The notes beneath the pieces were generated by a model that ran no database searches, was not told the DNA's origin, and saw nothing but the letters and a program-made list of their open reading frames with translations. A program made the translations under genes and the position numbers. A stretch of 14,756 bases of DNA from Fidelibacterota bacterium TCS52. Its GTDB lineage: Bacteria; Fidelibacterota; Fidelibacteria; Fidelibacterales; Fidelibacteraceae. Below are positions 1-7,442 of the stretch, piece after piece (the stretch's first letter is position 1; every line of letters starts with the position of its first letter). The stretch lies in assembly GCA_001577215.1 (NCBI GenBank), contig LSCC01000010.1, positions 1 through 14,756 on the forward strand. The letters run 5' to 3'.

Positions 1-88
1 ATTCTGCTTTGAAAAATAATTTATAACTAAAAATAGTTTTTTCTACCATTTTGTTGACTTCAATGAAATGGTCTTCTGTTTTAATCAT
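1..88 (-). CDS. Partial unknown protein, running off the left edge
   Basis: From an ATG at 88 on the minus strand the frame stays open to the window edge, giving 29 codons (begins MIKTEDHFIEVNKMVEK). It lies 17 nt beyond the stop codon of the DUF262-HNH-AlbA_2 gene and in the same direction, so it could be the next gene of a two-gene unit. There is no clear Shine-Dalgarno site before it. Too little is visible to name a family. An open frame of this length in AT-rich DNA is only weak evidence, although the residue mix (acidic, basic and hydrophobic in alternation) looks protein-like. Confidence 0.4.
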   Translation of the reverse strand, partial: MIKTEDHFIEVNKMVEKTIFSYKLFFKAE

Positions 89-105
89 CAAAATTTTGAT
101 TGATG

Positions 106-2229
106 TTAAAAGTTTTCGTCAATATAATATTTAATCTCGCTTAATGGTAGTTCTTTTGTAAAATTCCCTAGCCTTACATAAAATTTTTCCTCATTACCTT
201 TTTTATAATAAGCTGGTTTAGAGCTTTTTTCCACATCAATTCTACATACCGTTTTATTCTTTATATTTTCAAATTTAATATTAACATAAGACATAAAAAA
301 GCCACCAATATTACTGGAAATTATATTTGATAGATGTAACTGATATTTATCTATGTTGCCAAATTGCTTAATATCCTTTTCGATCCCAAAAATACTTCCA
401 TTATCAGTTACCCCTATTAATAAAGTTCCCCCTTCACTATTTAAAAATCCACAAATAGTTTTTAATATGGGTTTTTCTAATTTTTTATCATAATTTTCTG
501 TTCGCAAGCTCCATCTAATCGTAGATTTAAATTCAAGGACACGACTTTCATTTTTTACAATTAATTCATGTATTGAAAACCCAGTATTTTCAGTTTCAGA
601 ATTTTCCAAAAGCCCCTGCATAAATTCATTAATACCTTCTGCTATTAATTCTCTTCTTTTTTCTAAAAATTCAACATAATTCTCGATTTTCCATAATTTT
701 TTATTTTGAGGAATAAAAAACTTTTCCAAATTTCCTTGATAATTATTTTCTAAACTTGGCAAATATTTTTCAGGAGGGTTATCAAAAATTTCCATATTAG
801 CTTTTTTTGTTAAAGGAACTCGATTAGCTATCTCATGAACTAACCTGTTATGGTGAACATTACCCGTATCATAGCCATTTTGTTTTAAAAAAGATTTCGG
901 AAAAATGTGGTGTCGTTCTATTTTAAATTTGTTCCCAATAGGTTTTGAAAAATTTATACCATTGCTCCAATCAACGCCACCTTTTGATCTTGTAACAATA
1001 TTCATCATATTATAAAAAGGATGTTCAACACCTCTTGAGTTTAGATTATTTTTAGAAACTATCGGGCTTCCGACATCTTCTTCTAAAATAGTAATTAAAT
1101 CATCTAAAGGAGGGATATCAGGTGTATAACTTTTTTTCAATGCATTCAAATCTGCTTCTAGTTTTTGATCAACACTTGATGTAAATCTTCTCTGATATAA
1201 AGCGGCATACATCCAATATAAAGATTTTTTAAGAATTTTATCATTTTTAAATGTTGGCCCATATAAAGATAAATAACCTATCAAAGGTATCAGCACATTT
1301 GGTGTATTTAGATCATCTGTACCATAAATAAATGCTCCCTTTAATATATTGATCAAGAAATCCAATATGTCTGATAATTTGTCAAAGCCATGTTTCAGTT
1401 CTTTTTCGTTATTGTTATGGAGTTGTTTATAATCTGCTCTATGGTTAATAACTGCATTCATACCTCTAACTAAAAATTTCAAATCAAATTCAAAACCCTG
1501 TTTTTTGAGTGCTCTAATTTTTTGTTTAAACTTTCTCCTGGTATCCGGCCATTTACTGCACATATGAGCTAAAGCAATGTCAGCATCAGTCAGTGGAGTG
1601 CCCGCACTGTTAATCCTGTCAAAAACGGTTAACGCTTCAATTAAAGTTGAGGAATCGTCGACATAGATTATTGGATAACTTTTGTTTTGTATTTCTTTTA
1701 AATCATCAAGATTCTTAAGTAATTTTTTTGCATAATGAAATTTATCTTCATTTAAATTATTGTCACTTTCAATAATTTGTTCTGCAATATTAAATGGCTC
1801 AATTTTATTGTTTTTAAAACAATCAGTAACTTTAACCCAAAAGGGTTTGTTTTTCATTTTTAATTTTTTGTAGTATTCCAAATCTCTTGTTTCGAGATTA
1901 TAATATAGATTTCTAATATCATTGGTTATATCTTTTTTAGTATAAAAAGGTGGAATAGAATCTTTAATTAAAAAATATAATGTTGTTAGCCTTTGTTGCC
2001 CATCTAAAATTACTTCTACCAAATCTTTAAATTCAAATTCGGGCATATTTTTTAATGCCATTTTTTCTTTTGTCATCCAAAATAATAATGCACCAGTAGG
2101 ATAATTATGTAAAAAGGAACCAATTAGGTTTTTTGCTTGCGTTTTATTCCAAGTAAATTCCCTTTGAAACTCTGGTAAAACAACTTTTTTATTCTCAATT
2201 TTGTTTAAAATCATACTAATTTTTTCCAT
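106..2229 (-). CDS. DUF262-HNH nuclease with C-terminal Schlafen-type AlbA_2 domain
   Basis: The 707-aa protein has three recognisable parts. Residues 10-220 are a DUF262 (ParB-like/GmrS-type) domain: a PEFQREFTW segment at 19-27, the DGQQR signature at 76-80 and a FDRINSAGTPLT segment at 203-214. About 435-490 is an HNH-type nuclease region (ERHHIFPKSF at 438-447, then N461, HEIANRVPL near 465-473 and a KKAN motif), as in DUF1524/GmrD-like partners. About 555-707 is an AlbA_2 domain (Schlafen AAA_4 family) with E561, E566 and K568 (LEFKST), FLNSEGGTLLIGV at 595-607 and a YVRLGN segment near 684. GmrSD-type DUF262-DUF1524 proteins are type IV restriction enzymes using NTP to cut modified DNA; AlbA_2/Schlafen domains bind or cleave RNA. 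A defence role is inferred, not shown. The start has a strong GGAGGAG site 2-3 nt upstream. It sits 235 nt past the riboflavin operon and is probably its own transcription unit. Confidence 0.85.
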   Translation of the reverse strand: MEKISMILNKIENKKVVLPEFQREFTWNKTQAKNLIGSFLHNYPTGALLFWMTKEKMALKNMPEFEFKDLVEVILDGQQRLTTLYFLIKDSIPPFYTKKDITNDIRNLYYNLETRDLEYYKKLKMKNKPFWVKVTDCFKNNKIEPFNIAEQIIESDNNLNEDKFHYAKKLLKNLDDLKEIQNKSYPIIYVDDSSTLIEALTVFDRINSAGTPLTDADIALAHMCSKWPDTRRKFKQKIRALKKQGFEFDLKFLVRGMNAVINHRADYKQLHNNNEKELKHGFDKLSDILDFLINILKGAFIYGTDDLNTPNVLIPLIGYLSLYGPTFKNDKILKKSLYWMYAALYQRRFTSSVDQKLEADLNALKKSYTPDIPPLDDLITILEEDVGSPIVSKNNLNSRGVEHPFYNMMNIVTRSKGGVDWSNGINFSKPIGNKFKIERHHIFPKSFLKQNGYDTGNVHHNRLVHEIANRVPLTKKANMEIFDNPPEKYLPSLENNYQGNLEKFFIPQNKKLWKIENYVEFLEKRRELIAEGINEFMQGLLENSETENTGFSIHELIVKNESRVLEFKSTIRWSLRTENYDKKLEKPILKTICGFLNSEGGTLLIGVTDNGSIFGIEKDIKQFGNIDKYQLHLSNIISSNIGGFFMSYVNIKFENIKNKTVCRIDVEKSSKPAYYKKGNEEKFYVRLGNFTKELPLSEIKYYIDENF

Positions 2230-2464
2230 TACTCCTCCAAATTATTAACAAGTTCAAAATTTTTTTTGTTAAAAACTTCTGTTCTTTTTTGTTGATGACA
2301 AATTTAGCCTCTGTAAATTTTCCTTTTGTTTATACACTAATTTAATATTAATTTTCCATTAACAAAAGAACTTTATTGAACATTTAGAACAACTTGATAT
2401 CGCATTTTGCAACATCCAATTTTAAAATTCTTTGTTTAAAAGGTGTTTTGAGATCAGGTCTTTT

Positions 2465-3100
2465 TTACTTCAAAATTTCACCGACTTCCAAATACCACAA
2501 ATAAAAATCCAACACTCCAAGTTGTAGCCCTAATTTTTTAGAAAATGTTCTTAGTTTATCTTCTATTTCAATATATTTTTTAGGGGTTAATGTTTTGGGT
2601 CTTGTTATAATTTCATTTCTTTCCAAAATGTCGATTATATGGAAATCTAAAATTGCGTAATCCAAAAATCCTATATTTCTTAAAAAATGGCTTGATTCTT
2701 TAAATCCCAATCCTTTAATATTATCCACGAACCATTTTCTTAAATTAGGCGGATCGTTCTTATTCTTTCTTATTTCCAGTTTAATATTATCTTTATACTT
2801 TTGGGCTAAAAGAATATATTTTGCTCTAACATTTGGAAATCTATGTCCAAATAATTTAAGGTTTTCTCTTATAAGCTCAAGATCTGATTTTAGGAAAATA
2901 TCGTCCATTTTTTCTTGAATTGTTATCGCTTTTTTCGCATCATAATTTGCTGTCAAAAGACAAAAACACAATTCTTTAAATATTGCATTGTCTGAGGAGT
3001 TGCCTACTTTTTTAAAATCAGAAATCTTTTTTGTGATTGTCTTTTTTACTTCACTTTTTTGCAGTTCTTGAATTTTATTTATTAACAAAATTCTTGACAT
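2465..3100 (-). CDS. ogg: Ogg2-type 8-oxoguanine DNA glycosylase/AP lyase
   Basis: The 211-aa protein is an all-helical helix-hairpin-helix glycosylase of the Ogg2 (archaeal/Thermotoga-type) group, which removes 8-oxoguanine from oxidised DNA and nicks the abasic site. The diagnostic stretch is KGLGFKESSHFLRNIGF at 129-145, where K134 aligns with the Schiff-base lysine, followed by LDFHII at 151-156, where D152 is the catalytic aspartate. The 18-residue spacing between K and D agrees with my recollection of the Methanocaldococcus enzyme. The LCFCLLTANYDAKKA segment (44-58) matches the usual N-terminal helix. It begins 3 nt after the FAH-family stop codon, with no good Shine-Dalgarno site, so it is probably translated by coupling as the last gene of the riboflavin operon. 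Confidence 0.9.
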   Translation of the reverse strand: MSRILLINKIQELQKSEVKKTITKKISDFKKVGNSSDNAIFKELCFCLLTANYDAKKAITIQEKMDDIFLKSDLELIRENLKLFGHRFPNVRAKYILLAQKYKDNIKLEIRKNKNDPPNLRKWFVDNIKGLGFKESSHFLRNIGFLDYAILDFHIIDILERNEIITRPKTLTPKKYIEIEDKLRTFSKKLGLQLGVLDFYLWYLEVGEILK

Positions 3101-3103
3101 TTG

Positions 3104-3712
3104 TTATTTAACAATCCACTTTTTATTAATTAACAAGTCGTTACCCGAATAAATTTTTCCAACAAACTCATCATTTTTTTTATAATATCCGACACCTTTT
3201 GGGGTTCCGGTCATTATGATATCACCGTTTTCAAAATCCATAAATCCTTTTACATTTTTAATAATTTCTTGTGGTTTATGAATCATCAACTCATGATTTC
3301 CGTTCTGGACTAACTGATCATTTATAAAAAGTTGAAGTTTCAATTTGGTAATATCACCATTAAGCTCTACAAATTCACTAAAAACTGCCGACCGATTAAA
3401 GCTCTTTGACCGCTCCCAAGGATGACCATTGTTTTTCAAACTAATTTGTTCGTCGGCTTTTGTTAAGTCAAGTCCAAAACCGACACCATCAATTTTATTG
3501 TTATTGATCAAAAAACTAATTTCACTCTCATATCGCACATTATCATTAATATAAAAAAGCTTATCACTAATTGCTGAATTTGGTTTATTAAAAATTACTA
3601 ATTTCGAAGGTGCTTTGCTATTCAGTTCTTTAATATGTTCGGCATAATTCATGCCTACACAGACGATTTTACTTGGCATCAATTGTTTATTGCCAAAAGT
3701 AATTGTTTTCAT
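3104..3712 (-). CDS. Fumarylacetoacetate hydrolase family protein, FAHD1/YcgM-like
   Basis: The 202-aa protein is a short single-domain FAH-fold enzyme of the FAHD1/YcgM type. These act on small oxo-acids (acylpyruvate hydrolysis or oxaloacetate decarboxylation in FAHD1); the substrate here cannot be read from sequence. Visible motifs: CVGMNYAEHIKEL at 18-30, with H26 and E29 matching the catalytic His-Glu dyad of FAHD1; metal ligands E62 and E64 (YESEISF) and D82 (GFGLDLTKAD); the HPWERSKSFNRSA segment at 97-109; and the TGTPKGVG loop at 168-175. Length is near that of E. coli YcgM (about 219 aa), slightly short at the N terminus. It starts 14 nt after the ribH stop and is followed 3 nt later by ogg, so it appears to be co-transcribed with the riboflavin genes, an uncommon partner. 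Confidence 0.88.
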   Translation of the reverse strand: MKTITFGNKQLMPSKIVCVGMNYAEHIKELNSKAPSKLVIFNKPNSAISDKLFYINDNVRYESEISFLINNNKIDGVGFGLDLTKADEQISLKNNGHPWERSKSFNRSAVFSEFVELNGDITKLKLQLFINDQLVQNGNHELMIHKPQEIIKNVKGFMDFENGDIIMTGTPKGVGYYKKNDEFVGKIYSGNDLLINKKWIVK

Positions 3713-3726
3713 CGCACTTCTCTTGT

Positions 3727-4191
3727 TTATTTAATTTTTTTCAATAAATTTCCCATTTCAATCGCATTCATCACTGCGTCCCAGCCCTTATTTCCGGATT
3801 TTGTTCCGGCTCGTTCTAATGCCTGTTCAATCGTATCTGTAGTGATCACACCGAAAATTACCGGTTTATTGTTTTTCAATGATACATTTGCAATTCCTTT
3901 TGATACTTCGCTGGCGATAAAATCAAAATGCGGTGTTGAACCTCGTATAATCGCACCAAGACAAATAATAACATCATATTGTTTTTTTTCCGCTAAAATT
4001 TGTGCAGTTAACGGAATTTCAAAAGCTCCCGGTACCCAAATAGTTGAAAAATTATCATCAATTCCTTCATGTCTCAACCAACAATCTTTCGCACCGCTCA
4101 GCAATTCTTTAGTAACCATGTCATTGAATCTGCTGACAACAACACCAACCTTCAATCCTTTTGCGTTTAATTTACCTTCAAAATTTCTCAT
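3727..4191 (-). CDS. ribH: 6,7-dimethyl-8-ribityllumazine synthase
   Basis: The 154-aa protein is lumazine synthase. It condenses 5-amino-6-ribitylaminouracil with 3,4-dihydroxy-2-butanone 4-phosphate, the penultimate step to riboflavin. Bacterial forms assemble into pentamers or 60-mer capsids in the cytosol. Family motifs are all present: SRFN at 20-23 (substrate binding), VPGAFEIP at 53-60, GAIIRGSTPHFDF at 79-91 with the catalytic H88, and GVITTDT at 114-120 followed by QALERAG at 123-129 with the phosphate-binding R127. Length is typical. An AAGGAG Shine-Dalgarno site stands 4 nt before the ATG. It is separated from ribBA by 127 nt with an inverted repeat, but no promoter or terminator that I trust lies there. 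Confidence 0.98.
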   Translation of the reverse strand: MRNFEGKLNAKGLKVGVVVSRFNDMVTKELLSGAKDCWLRHEGIDDNFSTIWVPGAFEIPLTAQILAEKKQYDVIICLGAIIRGSTPHFDFIASEVSKGIANVSLKNNKPVIFGVITTDTIEQALERAGTKSGNKGWDAVMNAIEMGNLLKKIK

Positions 4192-4232
4192 TTTCTTCTC
4201 CTTCTTTTTTTACTTTTTCTGACTTTGCATGA

Positions 4233-4299
4233 GCGAAGCGATGGCGGAGTTAATAGAAGTTTTTTGTTGACCGAAACCCTTAACTCCATTCTGCTTCGC
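4233..4299. repeat. Imperfect inverted repeat between ribBA and ribH
   Basis: Two arms of about 20 nt face each other. GCGAAGC at 4233-4239 pairs with GCTTCGC at 4293-4299, and GGAGTTAA at 4246-4253 pairs with TTAACTCC at 4280-4287, with a short mismatched stretch between the two blocks and a 26-nt loop. The arms are G+C-richer than the surroundings. No T-run follows on either strand, so it is not a standard terminator. It may be an mRNA stability or processing hairpin tuning ribH against ribBA, or a copy of a dispersed intergenic repeat. Confidence 0.7.
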
Positions 4300-4318
4300 T
4301 TTATTAAATCAAGTCTTT

Positions 4319-5524
4319 TTAAATCAAATGCCCCATCTTATCTTTTTTTGTTTCCAAATATTTTTTATTGTGTTTTTTGTGCGGAATTACCAATGGCACC
4401 CTCTCAACAACTTCCAGATCATATCCCGAAAGCCCAACTATTTTTTGTGGATTATTTGTAATTAGTTTCATCTTTTTTACACCAAGAGCCTTTAAAATTT
4501 GTGCTCCAATACCATATTCTCTCAGATCTGTTTTAAATCCCAGTTCGTGATTTGCCTCAACGGTATCCAGCCCATCATCCTGTAATTTGTATGCTCTTAT
4601 CTTATGTTTCAAACCAATTCCACGTCCTTCTTGTCGCAAATAAAGTAGAATTCCGTTGCCTTCCTTTTCTATCATCCGCATTGCCTCATCTTTTTGGTCT
4701 CCACAATCACATCTTACAGAATCAAAAACATCACCTGTCAAACATTCGCTATGCACTCTTACCAATATAGGTTTTTTAGGATCAATTTCACCCTTATAGA
4801 TTGCCAAATGGTGTAATCCCTTAATTGATTCTTCATATAATGCTAACTTGAATTCGCCAAACTCGTTTGGAAAATCTACGTCTGAAATTTTCTTAATTAA
4901 TTTTTCGTTTTTTCGTCTATATTTAATCAGATCGGCAATTGTTACAATTTTTAAATTGTGTTTTTGTGAAAATTCCGAAAGATGCGGCATTCTCGCCATT
5001 GTTCCATCTTCATTCATTATTTCACACATTAGGGCAACTGGTTTTAAACCTGCTAATTTACACAGGTCCGTTGAAGCTTCCGTATGGCCGGTACGATATA
5101 AAACACCGCCATTTTTTGCAATGATCGGGAAAATGTGTCCGGGTCTGGCTAAATCGGTCTTTACTGTTTTGGGATCCGCAATTGTTTTTATCGTTTCGTA
5201 CCTATCTTTGGCTGAAATTCCCGTAGTTACATTTTTTTTTGCATCGACACTAATTGTAAAATTTGTTTTGTGCAATGATGTGTTTTCATGTACCATCTTT
5301 TTCAGATCTAACCTTTGGGCTGTGTTGTGGTCGATAGCGGTACAAAGTAATCCACGAGCATTTTTAACCGCAAAGTTGACCGATGCTGGTGTTACTTTTT
5401 CCGCTACTTGAATTATATCACCTTCATTTTCTCTGTCCGGATTGTCTACAACAATTATCATTTTCCCCTGTCGCAGATCTTCGATTGCCTCTTTAACTGA
5501 ATTTATTTCAATTTTCTTACTCAT
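4319..5524 (-). CDS. ribBA: Bifunctional DHBP synthase / GTP cyclohydrolase II
   Basis: The 401-aa protein joins the two entry enzymes of riboflavin synthesis. Residues 1-205 are 3,4-dihydroxy-2-butanone 4-phosphate synthase (from ribulose 5-phosphate), with RENEGD at 31-36, the RPGHIFP loop at 127-133 and HTEASTDL at 147-154. Residues 210-401 are GTP cyclohydrolase II (GTP to the diaminopyrimidine plus formate), with the zinc cysteines C261, C272 and C274 in HSECLTGD and RCDCGDQ, YLRQEGRGIGL at 295-305, TVEANHELGF at 321-330 and ERVPL at 374-378. Both active sites look intact, unlike some RibBA proteins where one half has decayed. Its ATG overlaps the ribE stop codon (ATGA), suggesting translational coupling; a GGGGAT stretch lies just upstream inside ribE. 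Confidence 0.98.
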   Translation of the reverse strand: MSKKIEINSVKEAIEDLRQGKMIIVVDNPDRENEGDIIQVAEKVTPASVNFAVKNARGLLCTAIDHNTAQRLDLKKMVHENTSLHKTNFTISVDAKKNVTTGISAKDRYETIKTIADPKTVKTDLARPGHIFPIIAKNGGVLYRTGHTEASTDLCKLAGLKPVALMCEIMNEDGTMARMPHLSEFSQKHNLKIVTIADLIKYRRKNEKLIKKISDVDFPNEFGEFKLALYEESIKGLHHLAIYKGEIDPKKPILVRVHSECLTGDVFDSVRCDCGDQKDEAMRMIEKEGNGILLYLRQEGRGIGLKHKIRAYKLQDDGLDTVEANHELGFKTDLREYGIGAQILKALGVKKMKLITNNPQKIVGLSGYDLEVVERVPLVIPHKKHNKKYLETKKDKMGHLI

Positions 5525-6159
5525 TTATCATATCCCCATGATTTTAATTTTGATTCGGTCAATGGTTTTTGCATTCCATCAATATAATTTTGTATATATT
5601 TTGCAATAAAGTCAAATTCAATATTCACCTTATCTTTAACTTTTTTATGCTTTAAAATTGTATTATTTAATGTGTGTGGAATCACCGCTACCAAAATTCT
5701 ATTGTCTGTTTTTTCTGCAATTGTTAAAGAGATCCCATCAACCGCAATGCTTCCCTTTTCAATTGTATGAGTTTTTGTTCCTTGTGGTAAAATTATTTTC
5801 AGCTCCACGGTTTCTGACAATTTTGTTATTTTTTCTATGGTTCCAATTCCGTCAATATGTCCCTGAACAATGTGTCCACCCAATCTATCGTTTATTTTCA
5901 TTGCTCGTTCTAAATTGACAAAATCACCATTCTGCCAATTTAAAACAGTACTTTTCCCCATTGTCTCTTTTACCGCTTGAGCTGTAAACGAATTCGTTTT
6001 TATATCAATGATAGTCAAACAAATTCCATTTATTGAAATTGAATCATCAACTTTTGAATCCGTTAAAATCTTTTTTGCTTTGATTGTCAAGTTAATTTTA
6101 TCTTGTTGTCTGGCTAAATTTTCTATTATGCCAATCTCTTCAATCAATCCTGTAAACAT
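5521..6159 (-). CDS. ribE: Riboflavin synthase, alpha chain
   Basis: The 212-aa protein is riboflavin synthase, which dismutates two lumazine molecules to riboflavin and a recyclable pyrimidine. It has the classic tandem lumazine-binding barrels. The first begins MFTGLIEEIG, with SINGICLTI near 42-50; the second begins after GHIVQGHIDG near 114-123, with SIAVDGISLTI mirroring the first barrel and IPHT near 159-162. The C-terminal helix for trimer formation is present. A purine-rich AGAGGA precedes the ATG. It lies 34 nt after ribD and overlaps ribBA by 4 nt. The symbol follows the ribD-ribE-ribBA-ribH naming; in E. coli the equivalent gene is ribC. Confidence 0.97.
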   Translation of the reverse strand: MFTGLIEEIGIIENLARQQDKINLTIKAKKILTDSKVDDSISINGICLTIIDIKTNSFTAQAVKETMGKSTVLNWQNGDFVNLERAMKINDRLGGHIVQGHIDGIGTIEKITKLSETVELKIILPQGTKTHTIEKGSIAVDGISLTIAEKTDNRILVAVIPHTLNNTILKHKKVKDKVNIEFDFIAKYIQNYIDGMQKPLTESKLKSWGYDK

Positions 6160-6193
6160 TTGACTCGTCCTCTTTTTTTCAATTGAATATGCG

Positions 6194-7279
6194 TTAATAT
6201 TCTTTTAGTATTCCACTAAACAAAATATTGTCTTCAATTATCTCCCATTTTGTTTCTTTGAATATGTTAGAATTTTCAACTTTGTTTATTTTAAATTTCA
6301 TCATAGAAACTCCACTTCCAAATACTTTTGTCGAATAAAAAAGATCAATTCTATCGACTAAAACATCTTTCAATAATTGCGATTGCAATTTTCCACCGCC
6401 CTCTACCATTATTGATTGAATATTTTTTTGTGTTAGTATCTTAAGCACTCTTTGCCACCCTTTTCCTGTGTTTTTTTCCATTTCCAATATTTCAATATTA
6501 TTTATTTTGCACATTTCTTTATATTCTTTCGATAATTTGTTATTTGTGATTACAATTGTTTTAATTTTGTTTGCAGTTTTTACAATTTGTAAATTTTCGA
6601 TAAGTGAAATAGAAGGATCATAAACAATTCTCGTTGGATTTTCTCCACTAACTTCTCTTACCGTAAGCATTGGATCGTCTTTCATCACAGTTCCAATTCC
6701 TACCATAATTGCATCGTAATCTGCTCGCCATTTGTGAACCAATTTTCTCGATTTTGCATTGCTTATCCATTTAGAATTTCCGTTATTATCTGCAATAAAT
6801 CCATCTAAACTCAATGCTGATTTTAAAATAATGTATGGCAATTTGAGTTTGGTTGCCTTTATATACGGCTGGTTAATTTTTCGTGTATCTGATTCAAGTA
6901 TTCCTTTTTTTACTTCAATTCCATTTTCTTGAAAAATTTTTATTGACCTTCCGGACATTTTGGGGTTTGGGTCTTCCATTGCAACTATTACTTTTTTTAT
7001 TTTTTCTTTTATAATTCTTTCGGTGCAGGGAGGTGTTTGTCCATAATGATTACATGGTTCTAGTGTAACAAACATTGTAGAATTTTCCACACTTTCGGTT
7101 GCATTCTCTATTGCTTCAACTTCTGCATGTTTTCCACCATAATAATTATGAAATCCTTCACCTATTATTTTATTGTTTTTTACAATTATCGCACCAACTG
7201 CAGGGTTTGGGCTAACTTTCCCAACTCCACGTTTTGCAAGTTCCAGTGCTCGCAACATATATTTATTTTCATTTTTCAT
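6194..7279 (-). CDS. ribD: Bifunctional pyrimidine deaminase/reductase
   Basis: The 361-aa protein performs the second and third steps of the pyrimidine branch. Residues 1-145 are the zinc deaminase: PNPAVGAIIV at 24-33, zinc ligand H51 in HAE (51-53), and PCNHYGQTPPC at 75-85 with ligands C76 and C85. Residues 146-361 are the NADPH-dependent reductase: LKSALSLDG at 152-160, WRADYDAIMVGIGTV near 184-198, a DDPMLTVR segment near 201-208 and a VEGGGKL glycine-rich motif near 292-298. Length and order match the family. It is the first gene of the FMN-riboswitch operon. Its Shine-Dalgarno GGAG (7291-7288) is embedded in the 3' arm of the upstream terminator, 8 nt before the ATG, so its translation as well as its transcription should respond to FMN. 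Confidence 0.98.
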   Translation of the reverse strand: MKNENKYMLRALELAKRGVGKVSPNPAVGAIIVKNNKIIGEGFHNYYGGKHAEVEAIENATESVENSTMFVTLEPCNHYGQTPPCTERIIKEKIKKVIVAMEDPNPKMSGRSIKIFQENGIEVKKGILESDTRKINQPYIKATKLKLPYIILKSALSLDGFIADNNGNSKWISNAKSRKLVHKWRADYDAIMVGIGTVMKDDPMLTVREVSGENPTRIVYDPSISLIENLQIVKTANKIKTIVITNNKLSKEYKEMCKINNIEILEMEKNTGKGWQRVLKILTQKNIQSIMVEGGGKLQSQLLKDVLVDRIDLFYSTKVFGSGVSMMKFKINKVENSNIFKETKWEIIEDNILFSGILKEY

Positions 7280-7308
7280 AAAAAAAACTCCAAATATGAT
7301 CTTTGGAG
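7280..7308 (-). terminator. FMN-responsive intrinsic terminator before ribD
   Basis: On the minus strand CTCCAAA (7308-7302) pairs perfectly with TTTGGAG (7294-7288) across a 7-nt loop, followed at once by eight T residues (7287-7280) ending at the ribD ATG. The 3' arm contains the GGAG ribosome-binding site of ribD. The 5' arm, extended as CTCCAAAGA (7308-7300), is complementary over 9 bp (one G-U) to TCTTTGGGG (7435-7427), the start of the riboswitch, so an antiterminator can be drawn. This is the expression platform of the riboswitch. Confidence 0.9.
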
Positions 7309-7319
7309 CATAAATTGCT

Positions 7320-7436
7320 GATCTTTTCTCATCCGGACTATAACCGTCGGCGACCGAATTTCACGATCTCAATTCCGATTATTCGGAACTCGCGGGCTTT
7401 AACCGCCGGAAGGGAAATTCTCCCTACCCCAAAGAC
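7320..7436 (-). promoter_or_regulatory. FMN riboswitch (RFN element)
   Basis: Read on the minus strand, the segment carries all conserved RFN blocks: CTTTGGGGTAGGG, GAATTTCCC, CCGGCGGTTAAAGCCCGCGAG, a variable hairpin (TTCCGAATAATCGGAA), GTGAAATTCGGT, GCCGACGGTTATAGTCCGGATG, and a closing GAGAAAAGAT. The P1 helix forms between GTCTTT (7436-7431) and AAAGAT (7326-7321). It binds FMN and lies directly ahead of an intrinsic terminator and ribD, so it should shut off the riboflavin operon when FMN is plentiful. The second half of each block above is cut to remain short here, but the match to the family is unmistakable. Confidence 0.98.
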
Positions 7437-7442
7437 AATTGA

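Noticed and set aside
85..105. Palindrome ATCAAAATTTTGAT just after the DUF262 fusion gene
   Set aside because: It has no G+C stem and no T-run, and is expected by chance in such AT-rich DNA.
2230..2464. Promoter or small gene in the 235-nt gap upstream of the DUF262 fusion gene
   Set aside because: No box pair with acceptable spacing stands out on the minus strand and no protein-like frame is present; a promoter probably exists but I cannot place it.
3635..4222. A 195-codon plus-strand frame across ribH and the start of the FAH gene
   Set aside because: It is antisense to two confidently identified genes and its product has no recognisable motif; the opposite strand explains the open frame.
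4319..4500. Unusual DNPD before the RENEGD motif of ribBA as a sign of a dead DHBP synthase
   Set aside because: The metal- and substrate-binding residues in RENEGD and HTEAS are intact, and the position tolerates change in the family.
4848..5411. A 187-codon plus-strand frame inside ribBA
   Set aside because: It is a shadow of the bifunctional enzyme, whose motifs cover both halves of the minus-strand frame.
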